Below are positions 6,490 through 13,997 of a stretch of 37,063 nt of DNA, in pieces (within the stretch, counting starts at the first letter, position 1; every line of letters starts with the position of its first letter). The stretch comes from Hadesarchaea archaeon. GTDB taxonomy: Archaea; Hadarchaeota; Hadarchaeia; Hadarchaeales; JAGGTB01. Position numbers and translations under genes: made by a program. Where the stretch lies: the NCBI GenBank assembly GCA_021163965.1, contig JAGGTB010000053.1, forward strand, positions 1-37,063, in the 5' to 3' direction. The notes beneath the pieces are model-generated. The model ran no database searches and was not told the origin of the DNA. It saw nothing but the letters and a program-made list of their open reading frames with translations.

Positions 6490-8715
6490 TTACCCATGTT
6501 GTACGTGAAAAAGACTAAGGCTTACGACCACCAACCTGAAGTCGAACTTCTTCTCCGGAAGCTCACAACGATACGCCAAGGGCTTGTGAGCCGCCCGCAG
6601 GGGAGAATCCCCGTCCTCGGGCATCGGCCTGACGAGGGTTGGGTTCTCGTAGTCGAAGATCTCCTCGAGAGGATTATCCCTCAGCTCCAAGGTGACGTTC
6701 CACTGGGCCCAGTAGATAGTCGTCCCGATGAACCAGAGGTAAATGGGAGTCGGAAGGGATGGGGCGAATCGGCCGACGGGATCCTCACGCTCGTACCTGA
6801 TGTCGGCGACCTCGAACTCGTGAAAAACGGATATACCGGGATCTGACCTTATGGGCTCCGGAGGCGCCAGCTCGTAGGCCTGCTCGCGATCGAATGTGCT
6901 CGGAAGCACAAAACTCTGCTCCATGGCGTCGAGGAGGTCGCCATCAATATCCCATTTTGTGAGGTCGCCTTGAAGCGAATCAAAAGCTTCCGCGAGATCC
7001 TCCAACCTATCCAAATTCGTCAAGACTTCCTCTAAAACTAACTTGAGACCTCCAATTGTCGGCTCGCCCCCCTCAATCAAGTACCCTCGAACTGTTTTGG
7101 TAACCGGATCGGCATTTGGGTCCTTCCCAGGGTCAGGATATTCTACATAGGTCTCGAACCAGTTCGGTTCTGGACGCTCTAAAAGAGTTTCCAACTCGCT
7201 AGATACTCGGGAGAAGGTTGGCCGAAAGTTATCCTCAGCGTCGCCGATGAAATTTTCGAACTCCTCGATCGCCTTGTGAACTCGCTCGCGGGCATCCCCC
7301 AAGATCCTCTCAATCTCGCTAAGATTGTCCTCAGCGCTAGCAAGACGTTTCTCCAGTTCTCCCGGGAAAATCGAACTGATCTCCGAAGGCACGTGGAGCC
7401 CGGGCTCACAGGCGCACAACTCAAACTTGATGTCGTCCAAAGCACGCTCCACGCCAGAAAACGCGCGCAAAATCTGCTTAGCCAGAGCCCCATCGCCACT
7501 CGTGAAATTGTTGTAGAGCTGAGCCATCAGGGAGTCATCAGAGGCGATTTCCTCTAAGAGTTCCAGAACCTGCCGGAAATTTTCCTCTGCACGCTGCACG
7601 TGAAGCTTCCCTCCCTCCAAGCCAGATAGAACGCCCTCAAGACGCGACAGCGGGGTGGAATAAGCTAGTCTGAAATCCTCGCATAGTTCTCCGAACCTTT
7701 CCCTAACTCTCTCCACATTGGATTCCTCAACGAAGGAGAGGATGTCCTCCAACCCCCCATCGACTTTTACCCTCAAATCCCCCAGATCGAGGTCCACAAT
7801 GTCCTCCACCGCGGATTGTACTTCGGCAAGCTCGCGCTCGGCTCCCTCGAGTTCCTCCAGAACGTCTTCCACCCTCTTGGCCACCTCGCCGATGTGCGAT
7901 GTGTTCAAGGGGTTACCCACGACCACCGAGCTGTATCCCCAAGGAATTTGCTGCACGTCGCCGATTTCACATAGACTAAGAGCCGTGGCAAGATAGTCCG
8001 AAGATCCGAAGGTTGAAAGCTCCTGGGAGGCCCACGCGAGTTGGAACAACGCCTGGGACTTAAACTTGCTCAAAGTCACTTGTCTCCCCACTAGAGCTTC
8101 GGCATATGCCGCCATGTACTCCGCGTATTTCCACTTGTCCTCGATGCTATCCAAGTCTCCCGCGAACCCCTCCAAGAGATCCTCGAGTAAATAGTAACGA
8201 GAGTCAATTATTATCTCGAAGTTCTCATACGTCAACCTGAACCCCAGACTGTTATCCGGGGCGTTAGCCTCAATGACGCACCCGGGGATCGAGACGAGGG
8301 CAACGACGTAGCCGTTCTCCCAAGGGGAGATGTCCACGGATGCCGACTCCTGCCCCATTTCCAACCTTACATCGAGGCCGAAACTTCCGTTCCAAGGATC
8401 CAAGGAGGACAAAAACTCGTTGAGGTTTTTACTAGCTATCCTCTCAATCGCCAGCTCCCGGTCTTCCCTCCCCCGATAACCGCTCGCGTTCTTGCTCACC
8501 TTCCAAAGAGCATCGTAAACGGAGTAGCGCGCGGCCTGCCTGAGCGCACTCTGAACGCTCCCGGCCTCGCTCAAGAGCAAGCTCTCTACCATATCGTCCG
8601 CGCTCTCCATCTTGACCCTGTGCTCATCCCACGAGAAATGCTCGATGAGCGCCGCCGTTAAGATGATGAGAAAAACTCCAACGACCGTAAACGCCGCGTA
8701 TCCCCTCTCGTTCAT
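6490..8715 (-). CDS. Large pilin-like coiled-coil surface protein
   Basis: 741 aa, last gene of the six-gene pilin-like operon, starting 4 bases inside the preceding gene. The N-terminus MNERGYAAFTVVGVFLIILTAALIEHF has a charged head, then RGY and one hydrophobic helix, reminiscent of a type IV pilin leader. The rest is hydrophilic, strongly acidic and largely helical: ~230-510 is rich in Leu/Glu heptad-like segments (VEDVLEELEGAERELAEVQ, LEEIASDDSLMAQL), predicting long coiled coils outside the cell. The C-terminal ~130 residues look beta-rich (FHEFEVADIRYERED, LWFIGTTIYWAQWNVTLEL). No enzyme motif is visible. It may be a tip, anchor or stalk protein of a surface appendage; no close family is recognised. 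Confidence 0.7.
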   Translation of the reverse strand: MNERGYAAFTVVGVFLIILTAALIEHFSWDEHRVKMESADDMVESLLLSEAGSVQSALRQAARYSVYDALWKVSKNASGYRGREDRELAIERIASKNLNEFLSSLDPWNGSFGLDVRLEMGQESASVDISPWENGYVVALVSIPGCVIEANAPDNSLGFRLTYENFEIIIDSRYYLLEDLLEGFAGDLDSIEDKWKYAEYMAAYAEALVGRQVTLSKFKSQALFQLAWASQELSTFGSSDYLATALSLCEIGDVQQIPWGYSSVVVGNPLNTSHIGEVAKRVEDVLEELEGAERELAEVQSAVEDIVDLDLGDLRVKVDGGLEDILSFVEESNVERVRERFGELCEDFRLAYSTPLSRLEGVLSGLEGGKLHVQRAEENFRQVLELLEEIASDDSLMAQLYNNFTSGDGALAKQILRAFSGVERALDDIKFELCACEPGLHVPSEISSIFPGELEKRLASAEDNLSEIERILGDARERVHKAIEEFENFIGDAEDNFRPTFSRVSSELETLLERPEPNWFETYVEYPDPGKDPNADPVTKTVRGYLIEGGEPTIGGLKLVLEEVLTNLDRLEDLAEAFDSLQGDLTKWDIDGDLLDAMEQSFVLPSTFDREQAYELAPPEPIRSDPGISVFHEFEVADIRYEREDPVGRFAPSLPTPIYLWFIGTTIYWAQWNVTLELRDNPLEEIFDYENPTLVRPMPEDGDSPLRAAHKPLAYRCELPEKKFDFRLVVVSLSLFHVQHG

Positions 8716-9335
8716 TTAGACCACAACTCCAAAGTCATCACGAGCACCAATCGAGACCTGGAAGCCTTGAGGTCCCACTCCCGAGCACCCGTGAGCACCG
8801 GTGGAAGGGGCCAAGAGACGCTCTCCGAACACAACTTCTCAGGCCCCCGATCGCTCTCGACCACGAGCTCGAAGTTGGTGACCTCCCCGGAGCGCTCTAC
8901 GGGGGCGATCTCCGCTACGAACCTGTAGCCAAATCTTCCCCCGACGAGCTCATCGAGTGCACGCTTTAGAAAATCCCGAACTTTCCCATCGAATTCGGGA
9001 TTAGAGCTGAGAATTGGCCCATTCCCCCTTGGCCCCGGCCGAGGGTTCAGGATAGCGTCCTCCGCGATGAGCTGAACAAAGGTCTTGCGTTTCAGAACGA
9101 ACTCAGACTTCCAGATGGTCTCAATGCTCGGGTGAAACGAAAACTCACCAATTTCCCCGACGGTCCCCCACTGAAGGGAAACTAAGGCTCTCCTAGCGAC
9201 GCTCGTAGCATAGCGTTGTGAGAGCCAGTCGGAGTCGTGGAAACTCATCGAAATCAGTGCGGAACTTCCGAGCGCCACCATAGAGGCAAACAAGAGCAGG
9301 TCTAGAGTTTGACCTACGCCCCCGTTTTCTTTCAT
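8712..9335 (-). CDS. Pilin-like single-pass membrane protein
   Basis: 207 aa. A short polar head (MKENGGVGQTLD) is followed by one hydrophobic helix (LLLFASMVALGSSALISM, ~13-30) and a soluble exported domain. That domain starts with a helix containing RYATSVARRALVSLQW and later has strands with FGYRFVAEI and LVLVMTLELW. This matches the general plan of archaeal pseudopilins, but the family was not recognised. It starts 1 base after the upstream gene's stop and overlaps the 741-aa gene by 4 bases, so the genes are coupled. Confidence 0.65.
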   Translation of the reverse strand: MKENGGVGQTLDLLLFASMVALGSSALISMSFHDSDWLSQRYATSVARRALVSLQWGTVGEIGEFSFHPSIETIWKSEFVLKRKTFVQLIAEDAILNPRPGPRGNGPILSSNPEFDGKVRDFLKRALDELVGGRFGYRFVAEIAPVERSGEVTNFELVVESDRGPEKLCSESVSWPLPPVLTGAREWDLKASRSRLVLVMTLELWSK

Positions 9336-9336
9336 T

Positions 9337-9774
9337 TTACTCCCTCCAGACCCATACCGTTAGATCACCTAACCCACGTACTTCTCCCTCATCCCCGACT
9401 ACGGCGGGTAGCTCAACAGAAAGCGGGTCATCAGCCGGCTCTGGGCCGTATGATAACAACGTTTTCCCATCAGACGACTTGACCTCAACCCTGAGGATCA
9501 TTCCCTCGTCGAACGGGGTTTCCGAAAACTTCTGCAACTCACATCCGAAATCATTACACGTTATTATGCCGATCTCATTTTTCTCTCCCCCGCATGTGGC
9601 ACCGTTCGTCAAGGCCTCCGCGACGCTCAGAGCAAAACCGAAATCCTCTTGGAACTTGACGCTCTCCCTATGGGCCTCGTACGAGTTTGCCAAAGTTAGG
9701 ATGAAGACGGACAACAAGGCAGTGGCAAAGACCACTGAGAGGAGATCCTCCCCCAGAGTTATTTGGGACATCAA
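9337..9774 (-). CDS. Pilin-like single-pass membrane protein
   Basis: 145 aa. The N-terminal helix LLSVVFATALLSVFILTLAN (~11-30) follows a short head with GED, close to the class III signal/pilin arrangement. The exported part has four cysteines within ~35 residues (CGG, ITCNDFGC), suggesting a disulfide-stabilised domain, and ends in a beta strand LTVWVWRE. It overlaps the upstream gene by 4 bases. Position in the operon suggests a minor pilin; no named family was recognised. Confidence 0.65.
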   Translation of the reverse strand: MMSQITLGEDLLSVVFATALLSVFILTLANSYEAHRESVKFQEDFGFALSVAEALTNGATCGGEKNEIGIITCNDFGCELQKFSETPFDEGMILRVEVKSSDGKTLLSYGPEPADDPLSVELPAVVGDEGEVRGLGDLTVWVWRE

Positions 9775-10190
9775 AAGACCTCCATGTGAATTCGTCCGTC
9801 CCTCTTAGTGAGCCGGATTACCCTTGGGTTTTCGTGGGTGAACTCGAACTCTCCGCCGTTGACCTCCGTGGATAGAGTTGCAATCCTCTCGAGGTTCTCC
9901 CCACCGATCATCACTCGGACGAGCTGAGCGCCGCCGCGATTTCCAACGAAGTCGAGTTTAAACTCCCCGCTCACCCGCGGGAGTTCTCTCTCCACCCACG
10001 CTTCCCCCGGCAACCTGTCGATTTCCCTTAGCGCGTCGGTCACGCATTTGAGGACCGCCTTGAGTTCATCCGATCTGGCCGTGCGCTCGAAACTTCCCGT
10101 CATCGACAGAGTAGCGGTGATTATGCCACCGACCGCCAGCCAGACGCCAATCTTCCCCATCAAAAAATTAGCTAAACCTCCCTGATCCAC
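9771..10190 (-). CDS. Pilin-like single-pass membrane protein
   Basis: 139 aa. Hydrophobic helix GVWLAVGGIITATLSM (~15-30) is followed by an amphipathic helix (FERTARSDELKAVLKCVTDAL) and a beta-rich region FKLDFVGNRGGAQLVRVMI. That order matches type IV pilin-like proteins. Start and upstream stop share one base at 10190, and its end overlaps the next gene by 4, so it is in the middle of the coupled operon. No enzyme motif is seen. Confidence 0.65.
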   Translation of the reverse strand: MDQGGLANFLMGKIGVWLAVGGIITATLSMTGSFERTARSDELKAVLKCVTDALREIDRLPGEAWVERELPRVSGEFKLDFVGNRGGAQLVRVMIGGENLERIATLSTEVNGGEFEFTHENPRVIRLTKRDGRIHMEVF

Positions 10191-10621
10191 TACATCTCCT
10201 CCAGACGAAGGGATTCCACCAACGTCGCGTTGTCATCGAATCTATACGCCACAAGCGTTAGAGAGTAAGAGCCGCTACGAATTCTCTCCCCCTTCCCGTA
10301 ACCCGAGATCGGTAATGGTAGAACCTCACTTCTGCGGATCTCGCCTCCGACTTCCAACTGGACGAGCCTACCATCCACAAGTATTTCGCCGTTGGGGAGA
10401 TCCAAGCTGAAGTACCTCTTTGTTCCGATGCCCCCAGAACTCACCGCGTGCGCCTGCTCCACCAAAGTATTGAAGCTCTCGATCGCCCTTTGATCTTCGA
10501 GGAGTCCTTGCGTTCTGGTTAGCGCCTTGACGCCGAGACCTAACACCAGCACACCGAGCGCGACGCTCAGGATGATTACCACCGGTAGGGACCCCACTCC
10601 ACTCGTCTCTCGATTGGGCAA
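10190..10621 (-). CDS. Pilin-like single-pass membrane protein
   Basis: 143 aa. N-terminal helix LPVVIILSVALGVLVLGLGV (~12-31) follows a short basic head and GVGS. An extracellular helix (LLEDQRAIESFNTLVEQ) and a beta-rich domain (GEILVDGRLVQLEVGG, SYSLTLVAYRF) follow. The layout is again that of a small pilin or pseudopilin. Eight bases separate it from the first gene of the operon. Confidence 0.65.
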   Translation of the reverse strand: MPNRETSGVGSLPVVIILSVALGVLVLGLGVKALTRTQGLLEDQRAIESFNTLVEQAHAVSSGGIGTKRYFSLDLPNGEILVDGRLVQLEVGGEIRRSEVLPLPISGYGKGERIRSGSYSLTLVAYRFDDNATLVESLRLEEM

Positions 10622-10629
10622 TCCGACAC

Positions 10630-11016
10630 CTACTTAGAAACTACGACTTCTCCTTCCCAAGGGATGTACCCGGGACACGTCACTCGCACGCTCACGAGCA
10701 CGTAGGATTTGCCGCCCATCGGGATGCGGAACGTGTGGCTACCGTCGGACCTCCCGCTGATAGTGTCAGCCTTTGTTCCACCGGGGTACCTCACGATGAT
10801 GGTTGCCCCATCTAGTGGCTCCCCGCTCTGAGCGTCCTCCACCCTGACTTTCAGATAACCTTTGGAGGCGCGATCGAGTGAAACGTGCATATCCCGCATT
10901 GCTGTTCTCTCCGCCGTCCCGACGAACTGAGTCATTATACCCATCACCATGGCTCCTATGACCAACGCCATGACGAGCTTTATGGGAACCCCCGTCAGTT
11001 GTCCTTTGTCCTCCAT
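10630..11016 (-). CDS. Pilin-like protein with carboxypeptidase-regulatory-like domain
   Basis: 128 aa, first gene of the operon, ATG ~30 bases from a clear minus-strand TATA box. The head MEDKGQLTG contains KGQL, which fits the archaeal class III prepilin peptidase pattern, followed by the helix LVMALVIGAMVMGIM. Residues ~50-125 form a beta-sandwich of the carboxypeptidase-regulatory/PEGA type: YLKVRVEDAQSGEPLDGATI, SDGSHTFRIPMGGKSYVL, CPGYIPWEGEVVV. Such domains are common in archaeal surface proteins. It is the best candidate for a main pilin subunit of this set. Confidence 0.7.
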   Translation of the reverse strand: MEDKGQLTGVPIKLVMALVIGAMVMGIMTQFVGTAERTAMRDMHVSLDRASKGYLKVRVEDAQSGEPLDGATIIVRYPGGTKADTISGRSDGSHTFRIPMGGKSYVLVSVRVTCPGYIPWEGEVVVSK

Positions 11017-11044
11017 CTTCCCCGCAGCCGCATTGGATGAAGAA

Positions 11045-11054
11045 GATTTATAAA
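11045..11054 (-). promoter_or_regulatory. TATA box of pilin-like operon
   Basis: On the minus strand the sequence reads CCTTTATAAATC, about 30-38 bases before the ATG at 11016. It is the only clear promoter for the six tightly packed minus-strand genes down to 6490. Confidence 0.6.
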
Positions 11055-11076
11055 GGAGAAAAGGAAGTGAGCCGTC

Positions 11077-11309
11077 CTAAAATCCCGTAACATTTTGTAT
11101 CCACGGGAATTTTTCTGGCTCTGCGGATAGTCCCGTGGTGGCCTCGAACCCGCAGGCCTTACACCTGTAGCGTGCCCATCCGGCCCGTTATTAGCGGGCA
11201 CATCGCGGGCAAAACTTCAACTTGCGGTAGTTACACCTCAACCGCCGGCAATCCACGCCACATGTGTTACAAAAAGTTATCTTTTTGGTAGCAGTTGTAT
11301 CACTCCTTA
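11077..11309 (-). pseudogene. Broken double zinc-ribbon gene (tandem stop codons)
   Basis: Not in the ORF track. One minus-strand frame reads through two zinc-ribbon-like halves separated by adjacent in-frame TAA TAA codons. The upstream half has ITFCNTCGVDCRRLRC and LKFCPRCAR; the downstream half has WARYRCKACGFEATTG and ends FPWIQNVTGF before TAG at 11077-11079. Cysteine-pair spacing continues across the stops, so this was probably a single zinc-binding protein. No in-frame ATG/GTG/TTG is present at the 5' end; one lies in a different frame at an A5 run, suggesting a frameshift too. The family is not recognised. It fills most of the gap between the pilin operon and the next gene. Confidence 0.6.
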
Positions 11310-11360
11310 GCTTCCATCCGATACTCGTGCCTCACCCGATGACCGGGAGCCGGTTGCCAC

Positions 11361-11370
11361 TTTTATAAAT
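11361..11370 (+). promoter_or_regulatory. TATA box of second GGR-like gene
   Basis: TTTTATAAAT lies 30-39 bases before the ATG at 11400, giving a very short leader. Confidence 0.6.
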
Positions 11371-11399
11371 GCTCGCCGACCAAATTGGTTAGGGCTTGA

Positions 11400-12608
11400 A
11401 TGGTAGAACACTACGACGTAATAGTTGTTGGAGGAGGACCAGCCGGTTTGTCGGCTGCTAGTGCCGCTGCTTCCAAGGGCGGCAAGGTTCTTTTGTTGGA
11501 ACTTCAAGCGCAAATAGGCGGGCAGACACAGTCCGTTGCATGGTTGCCAAAGGAAATAGTCAAAAGGGAACTCAAGCGCTCGATCGCCAGCGAGGTCGAG
11601 GAAGTCGTGCTTCACTCGCCGCATCGGAGAGTTGGAATAAGCGGGAGCTACGGCGTTATTGTCGACCGCAGGCTCTTCGATAAGCTCTTGGCGGTGCAAG
11701 CTGTTTCCTCGGGGGCGGAGATCTGGATAAGCTCCCCCGTAAAGGACCTGCTGAAGAACGATGGCACCGTCCGAGGGGTCTGCGCCGAGGCCGGATCTTG
11801 GTCCGAACGACTCGAGTGCGAGATTGTGATCGATGCAACGGGGATGAGCGGACGCTGGTCCGGCCTTTTCCTCCGCGAAATCCTCGGAAGGAAGTGGGAT
11901 AAGGAGCGTCTTGTTCTGAGCAATGAGTACCTGATGGCAAATGCTGAAACTGAAAAACGCGTGAGGCTATTTTTCTCCTCCTACTTCGCTCCGATGGGTT
12001 ACGCGTGGATATTTCCGTTCGGGAAATATCTCGCGATGATCGGCATAAGGGGGGTAAGAATTCATCCGGATGCCGCGCTGGACGAGTTCATAGGACGTCA
12101 AGAACTTCCGGGACTTGAGAAAGCCCTGCCCATAGCCGCCTTTCGAAGACAGTTGCCACTTGAGAACTGGATAAAACAAACGCACTCCGACGGGATCTTA
12201 GCAGTTGGTGGGGCCGCCGGACAGATTTATCCCGTTTCGGGCCATGGAATAAAGTATTCACTTAGATGTGGTGAAATCGCTGGGGAAGTAGCGGTGGAGG
12301 CCGTGAGCGAGGGTGATCCATCGAGCGAGTTCCTCGAGGAATACGACAGAAAGTGGCGAAGCGAATTTGGAAAGGAACTACAAATCGGGCGAATGCTTCA
12401 CTCATGGCTTCAAACCTCCCCAGATAAAAAAACAGACGCTCTTTTCAGCGCGATGACTAACGACATCGAACTACAGCGCGATTTCTTAGGAGTCTTCTTA
12501 CCATTTGAGCTCGAAAAGCACCTCAAGAGGTTCCTGTCAAATGACAAAGTGCAAAAAATTTTTGGCCAGAACAATACGGATAAAGCTCTTGTGACCTACT
12601 TTTCATAA
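11400..12608 (+). CDS. Geranylgeranyl reductase family flavoprotein, second copy
   Basis: 402 aa, ATG start. GxGxxG FAD site VVGGGPAGLSAA (9-20), the family signature PMGYAWIFP (198-206) and a second FAD region VGGAAGQIYPVSGHGIKYSL. These place it in the same family as the 4667-5854 gene. Unlike that paralogue it lacks the CGE motif (QTQSVAWL at that position) and has no adjacent ferredoxin, so substrate and electron donor may differ; it could act on other polyprenyl groups such as quinones or polyprenol carriers. The next gene, an interrupted MinD-like ATPase, is 42 bases downstream with no evident separate promoter. Confidence 0.85.
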   Translation: MVEHYDVIVVGGGPAGLSAASAAASKGGKVLLLELQAQIGGQTQSVAWLPKEIVKRELKRSIASEVEEVVLHSPHRRVGISGSYGVIVDRRLFDKLLAVQAVSSGAEIWISSPVKDLLKNDGTVRGVCAEAGSWSERLECEIVIDATGMSGRWSGLFLREILGRKWDKERLVLSNEYLMANAETEKRVRLFFSSYFAPMGYAWIFPFGKYLAMIGIRGVRIHPDAALDEFIGRQELPGLEKALPIAAFRRQLPLENWIKQTHSDGILAVGGAAGQIYPVSGHGIKYSLRCGEIAGEVAVEAVSEGDPSSEFLEEYDRKWRSEFGKELQIGRMLHSWLQTSPDKKTDALFSAMTNDIELQRDFLGVFLPFELEKHLKRFLSNDKVQKIFGQNNTDKALVTYFS

Positions 12609-12792
12609 AATCCTAAAGTCCATAGAAGACAATCAAAATTTGGTACTCAGATGCGTTTCATAACCCTCGCCTCAGGCAAAGGTGGCGTCGGTAAAAGCAC
12701 GATAACTGCCAATTTCGGGATAGCGCTTTCACTAATGGGGCACCCCACTACTGTTGTAGATGCATGCCTAACCTCCCGACTTGGGGTTGTTC

Positions 12793-13018
12793 TGTGACCT
12801 CCTCCCCTCGCTTTCGCAAGGGGCTTCCACTTTTCCTTCGCGTTACGCCCTCATCGCCTCCGCTCGGGGCGCGTTTCGTGGAAGCTTTTCCCGCCTTACG
12901 CGGTACTCCAGGTTCCTGCTTCAGCGACCGGACTCGATCCCCGCTTGCCCGGAGGCAGAGGCGGGTTACGGAGGTCTCGATCTCCACAGGCGTGAATTCG
13001 GGGTGGCCCCTCCCTACT
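12793..13018 (-). ncRNA. Candidate omega-RNA (TnpB guide-scaffold RNA) without its nuclease
   Basis: Inside the element the minus strand has GATATAAAAATG (TATA, plus coordinates ~13038-13049), preceded by a purine-rich BRE-like GAAAGG. Transcription should start near 13018 and run ~225 nt to the right end, ending with the right-end hairpin and GAGGAGGTCACA, then into minD. This matches the size and position of omega-RNAs made from the 3' end of tnpB and the right end in IS605-family elements. The next bases, GAACAACCCCAAGTCGGG from minD antisense, would be the guide. The RNA is inferred from sequence only; no expression evidence. Confidence 0.45.
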
Positions 13019-13126
13019 CGATTTGCATTTCGCCGAGCATTTTTATATCCCTTTCAGGGAGAGATACCCGTAAGTATTTCGCCTTTCATCCCCTCCCTCG
13101 CGGAAGGGGACTTCCCGGCGGTAGAG
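12793..13126 (-). mobile_element. Non-autonomous IS200/IS605-type element lacking tnpB
   Basis: The 334-bp insertion in minD is best read on the minus strand. Left end: hairpin CCCCTTCC-loop-GGAGGGG (13109-13090). Right end: GGAAGCCCCTTGCGAAAGCG followed by AGGGGAGGAGGTCACA, with a hairpin at 12823-12804; this is the characteristic right end of IS200/IS605 (IS1341-type) elements. Between them a minus frame reads GHPEFTPVEIETSV and later RSLKQEPG, like the C-terminal tails of TnpB, so most of tnpB has been deleted. There are no terminal inverted repeats or target duplication, as expected. The left flank on that strand is TTTAA, the likely target. The 56 bases at the right edge of the window match this right end with two differences. 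Boundaries are uncertain by about 3 bases. Confidence 0.85.
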
Positions 13127-13701
13127 TTAAACTCGAAAAGGTCACCTACACGATCAACGACGTTCTAAACGGTCGTGCGTCTATCAAAGATGTCGTTTAC
13201 GAGGGGCCTGGAGGGGTGAGGGTAGTCCCGGCGTCAATAGCTCTCGATCGGATTCAAAACGTGAAGCCGGAGAACTTACCAGAGGTGATAAAGAACCAGC
13301 CCCAGGGAACCGAATTTGTACTAATAGATGCCCCCAACGGTCTCCGAAGTGAGACAGTTGCCGCCATTCGTGCGGGGAAGGAACTCCTACTGGTGACAAC
13401 TCCTGAGGTAACTGCGGTCTCGGACGCGATGAAAACCCGAATAGCCGCGGAGTTCCTCGGATTGAAACCCATCGGTATTGTGTTAAATCAGGTCCATGGA
13501 GATGAATATGAGATCAAAAAGTACGAAATCGAGGATCTCATGAACCTCAGAGTGTTGGCCGAAATACCATATGATAACAAGGCTAGGGGCGCTCTGAGGG
13601 AAGGGATTCCCCTACTAGAATTTGATCCAAAATCGAAGGCTTCAAAAGCCATAAAGAAGTTGGCAGAAAAAATCGTAGAAATTCGAAGGAGAAAAAAATG
13701 A

Positions 13702-13997
13702 TAGAAGGCGTATTTTAAGCTCAGCCACCCCATCGGACACTCTTCCAACATTTATATATCTCAAGACTTGTTAAGAAATCCTTGGTGCTCCGGATTGAAG
13801 CGCCCCTTTAAGGCAAAAGGTTTGGAGAAAGAGAAAAACTTCGATAAGAAATTCCTTAAACGCATGATTGAGGAATGCGTTGAGGAATAGGGGCCCTTGT
13901 GCCCCATGTGCTTTGGGATCTCAGCGCCCAATCCAGCCCAGTTGGGCCATCCGGGATGGAAGATTCTTAGACCGGGAGCACGATCCCTATTATTAGT
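13702..13997 (+). other. Intergenic region with possible short ORF and structured segment
   Basis: A TATA-like TTTATATATC lies at 13751-13760. After it a frame open from TTG at 13768 or 13795 to TAG at 13888-13890 reads KRPFKAKGLEKEKNFDKK and onward (31-40 aa), basic, with no recognised family. Directly after come a GGGGC/GCCCC hairpin (13890-13905), a GCCCAA/TTGGGC hairpin (13926-13947) and an outer pair GGGATC (13915-13920) with GATCCC (13982-13987). The TATA box and stacked stems could mark a small RNA of ~100-200 nt. I found no tRNA, C/D-box or SRP signature. Confidence 0.35.

Larger units (their letters stand above)
12651..13701 (+). pseudogene. minD: MinD/ParA-family ATPase interrupted by an IS-derived element
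   Basis: The ATG at 12651 opens a frame with the deviant Walker [10 protein letters not shown] (9-17) and continues to LGVVL, where a TGA appears at 12795. The remainder resumes at 13129 (KLEKVTYTINDVLNG, EGPGGVRVVPAS, the Walker B-like FVLIDAPNG, VTTPEVTAVSDA, then IGIVLNQV) to the stop at 13701. The two parts form an ordinary archaeal MinD of about 238 aa if 334 bases between them are removed, and the frame is restored exactly. As it stands the gene is split, and the long ORF in the track (12781-13701) starts inside the element. One oddity: DACLTS stands where MinD proteins usually have DADLT. MinD-type ATPases position proteins at membranes; several copies are usual in archaea. Confidence 0.85.

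Noticed and set aside
6484-6846. 120-aa plus-strand ORF
   Set aside because: It lies antisense to the C-terminus of the 741-aa pilin-like gene and shows no family features.
7225-8148. Plus-strand ORFs across the pilin-like and thermosome genes
   Set aside because: Shadows of long minus-strand genes with biased codon use (also 27225-28148, 307 aa); serine- and arginine-rich translations without any motif.
11130-11165. GGGTTCGAGGCC resembling a tRNA T-arm
   Set aside because: It lies in the zinc-ribbon reading frame (CGFEAT) and no other tRNA arm is present.
12764-13168. 134-aa [16 protein letters not shown]... and the 12781-13701 long ORF start
   Set aside because: Both run through the inserted element in frames unrelated to MinD or TnpB and are antisense to its TnpB-like tail. 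Only the part after 13129 is MinD sequence.
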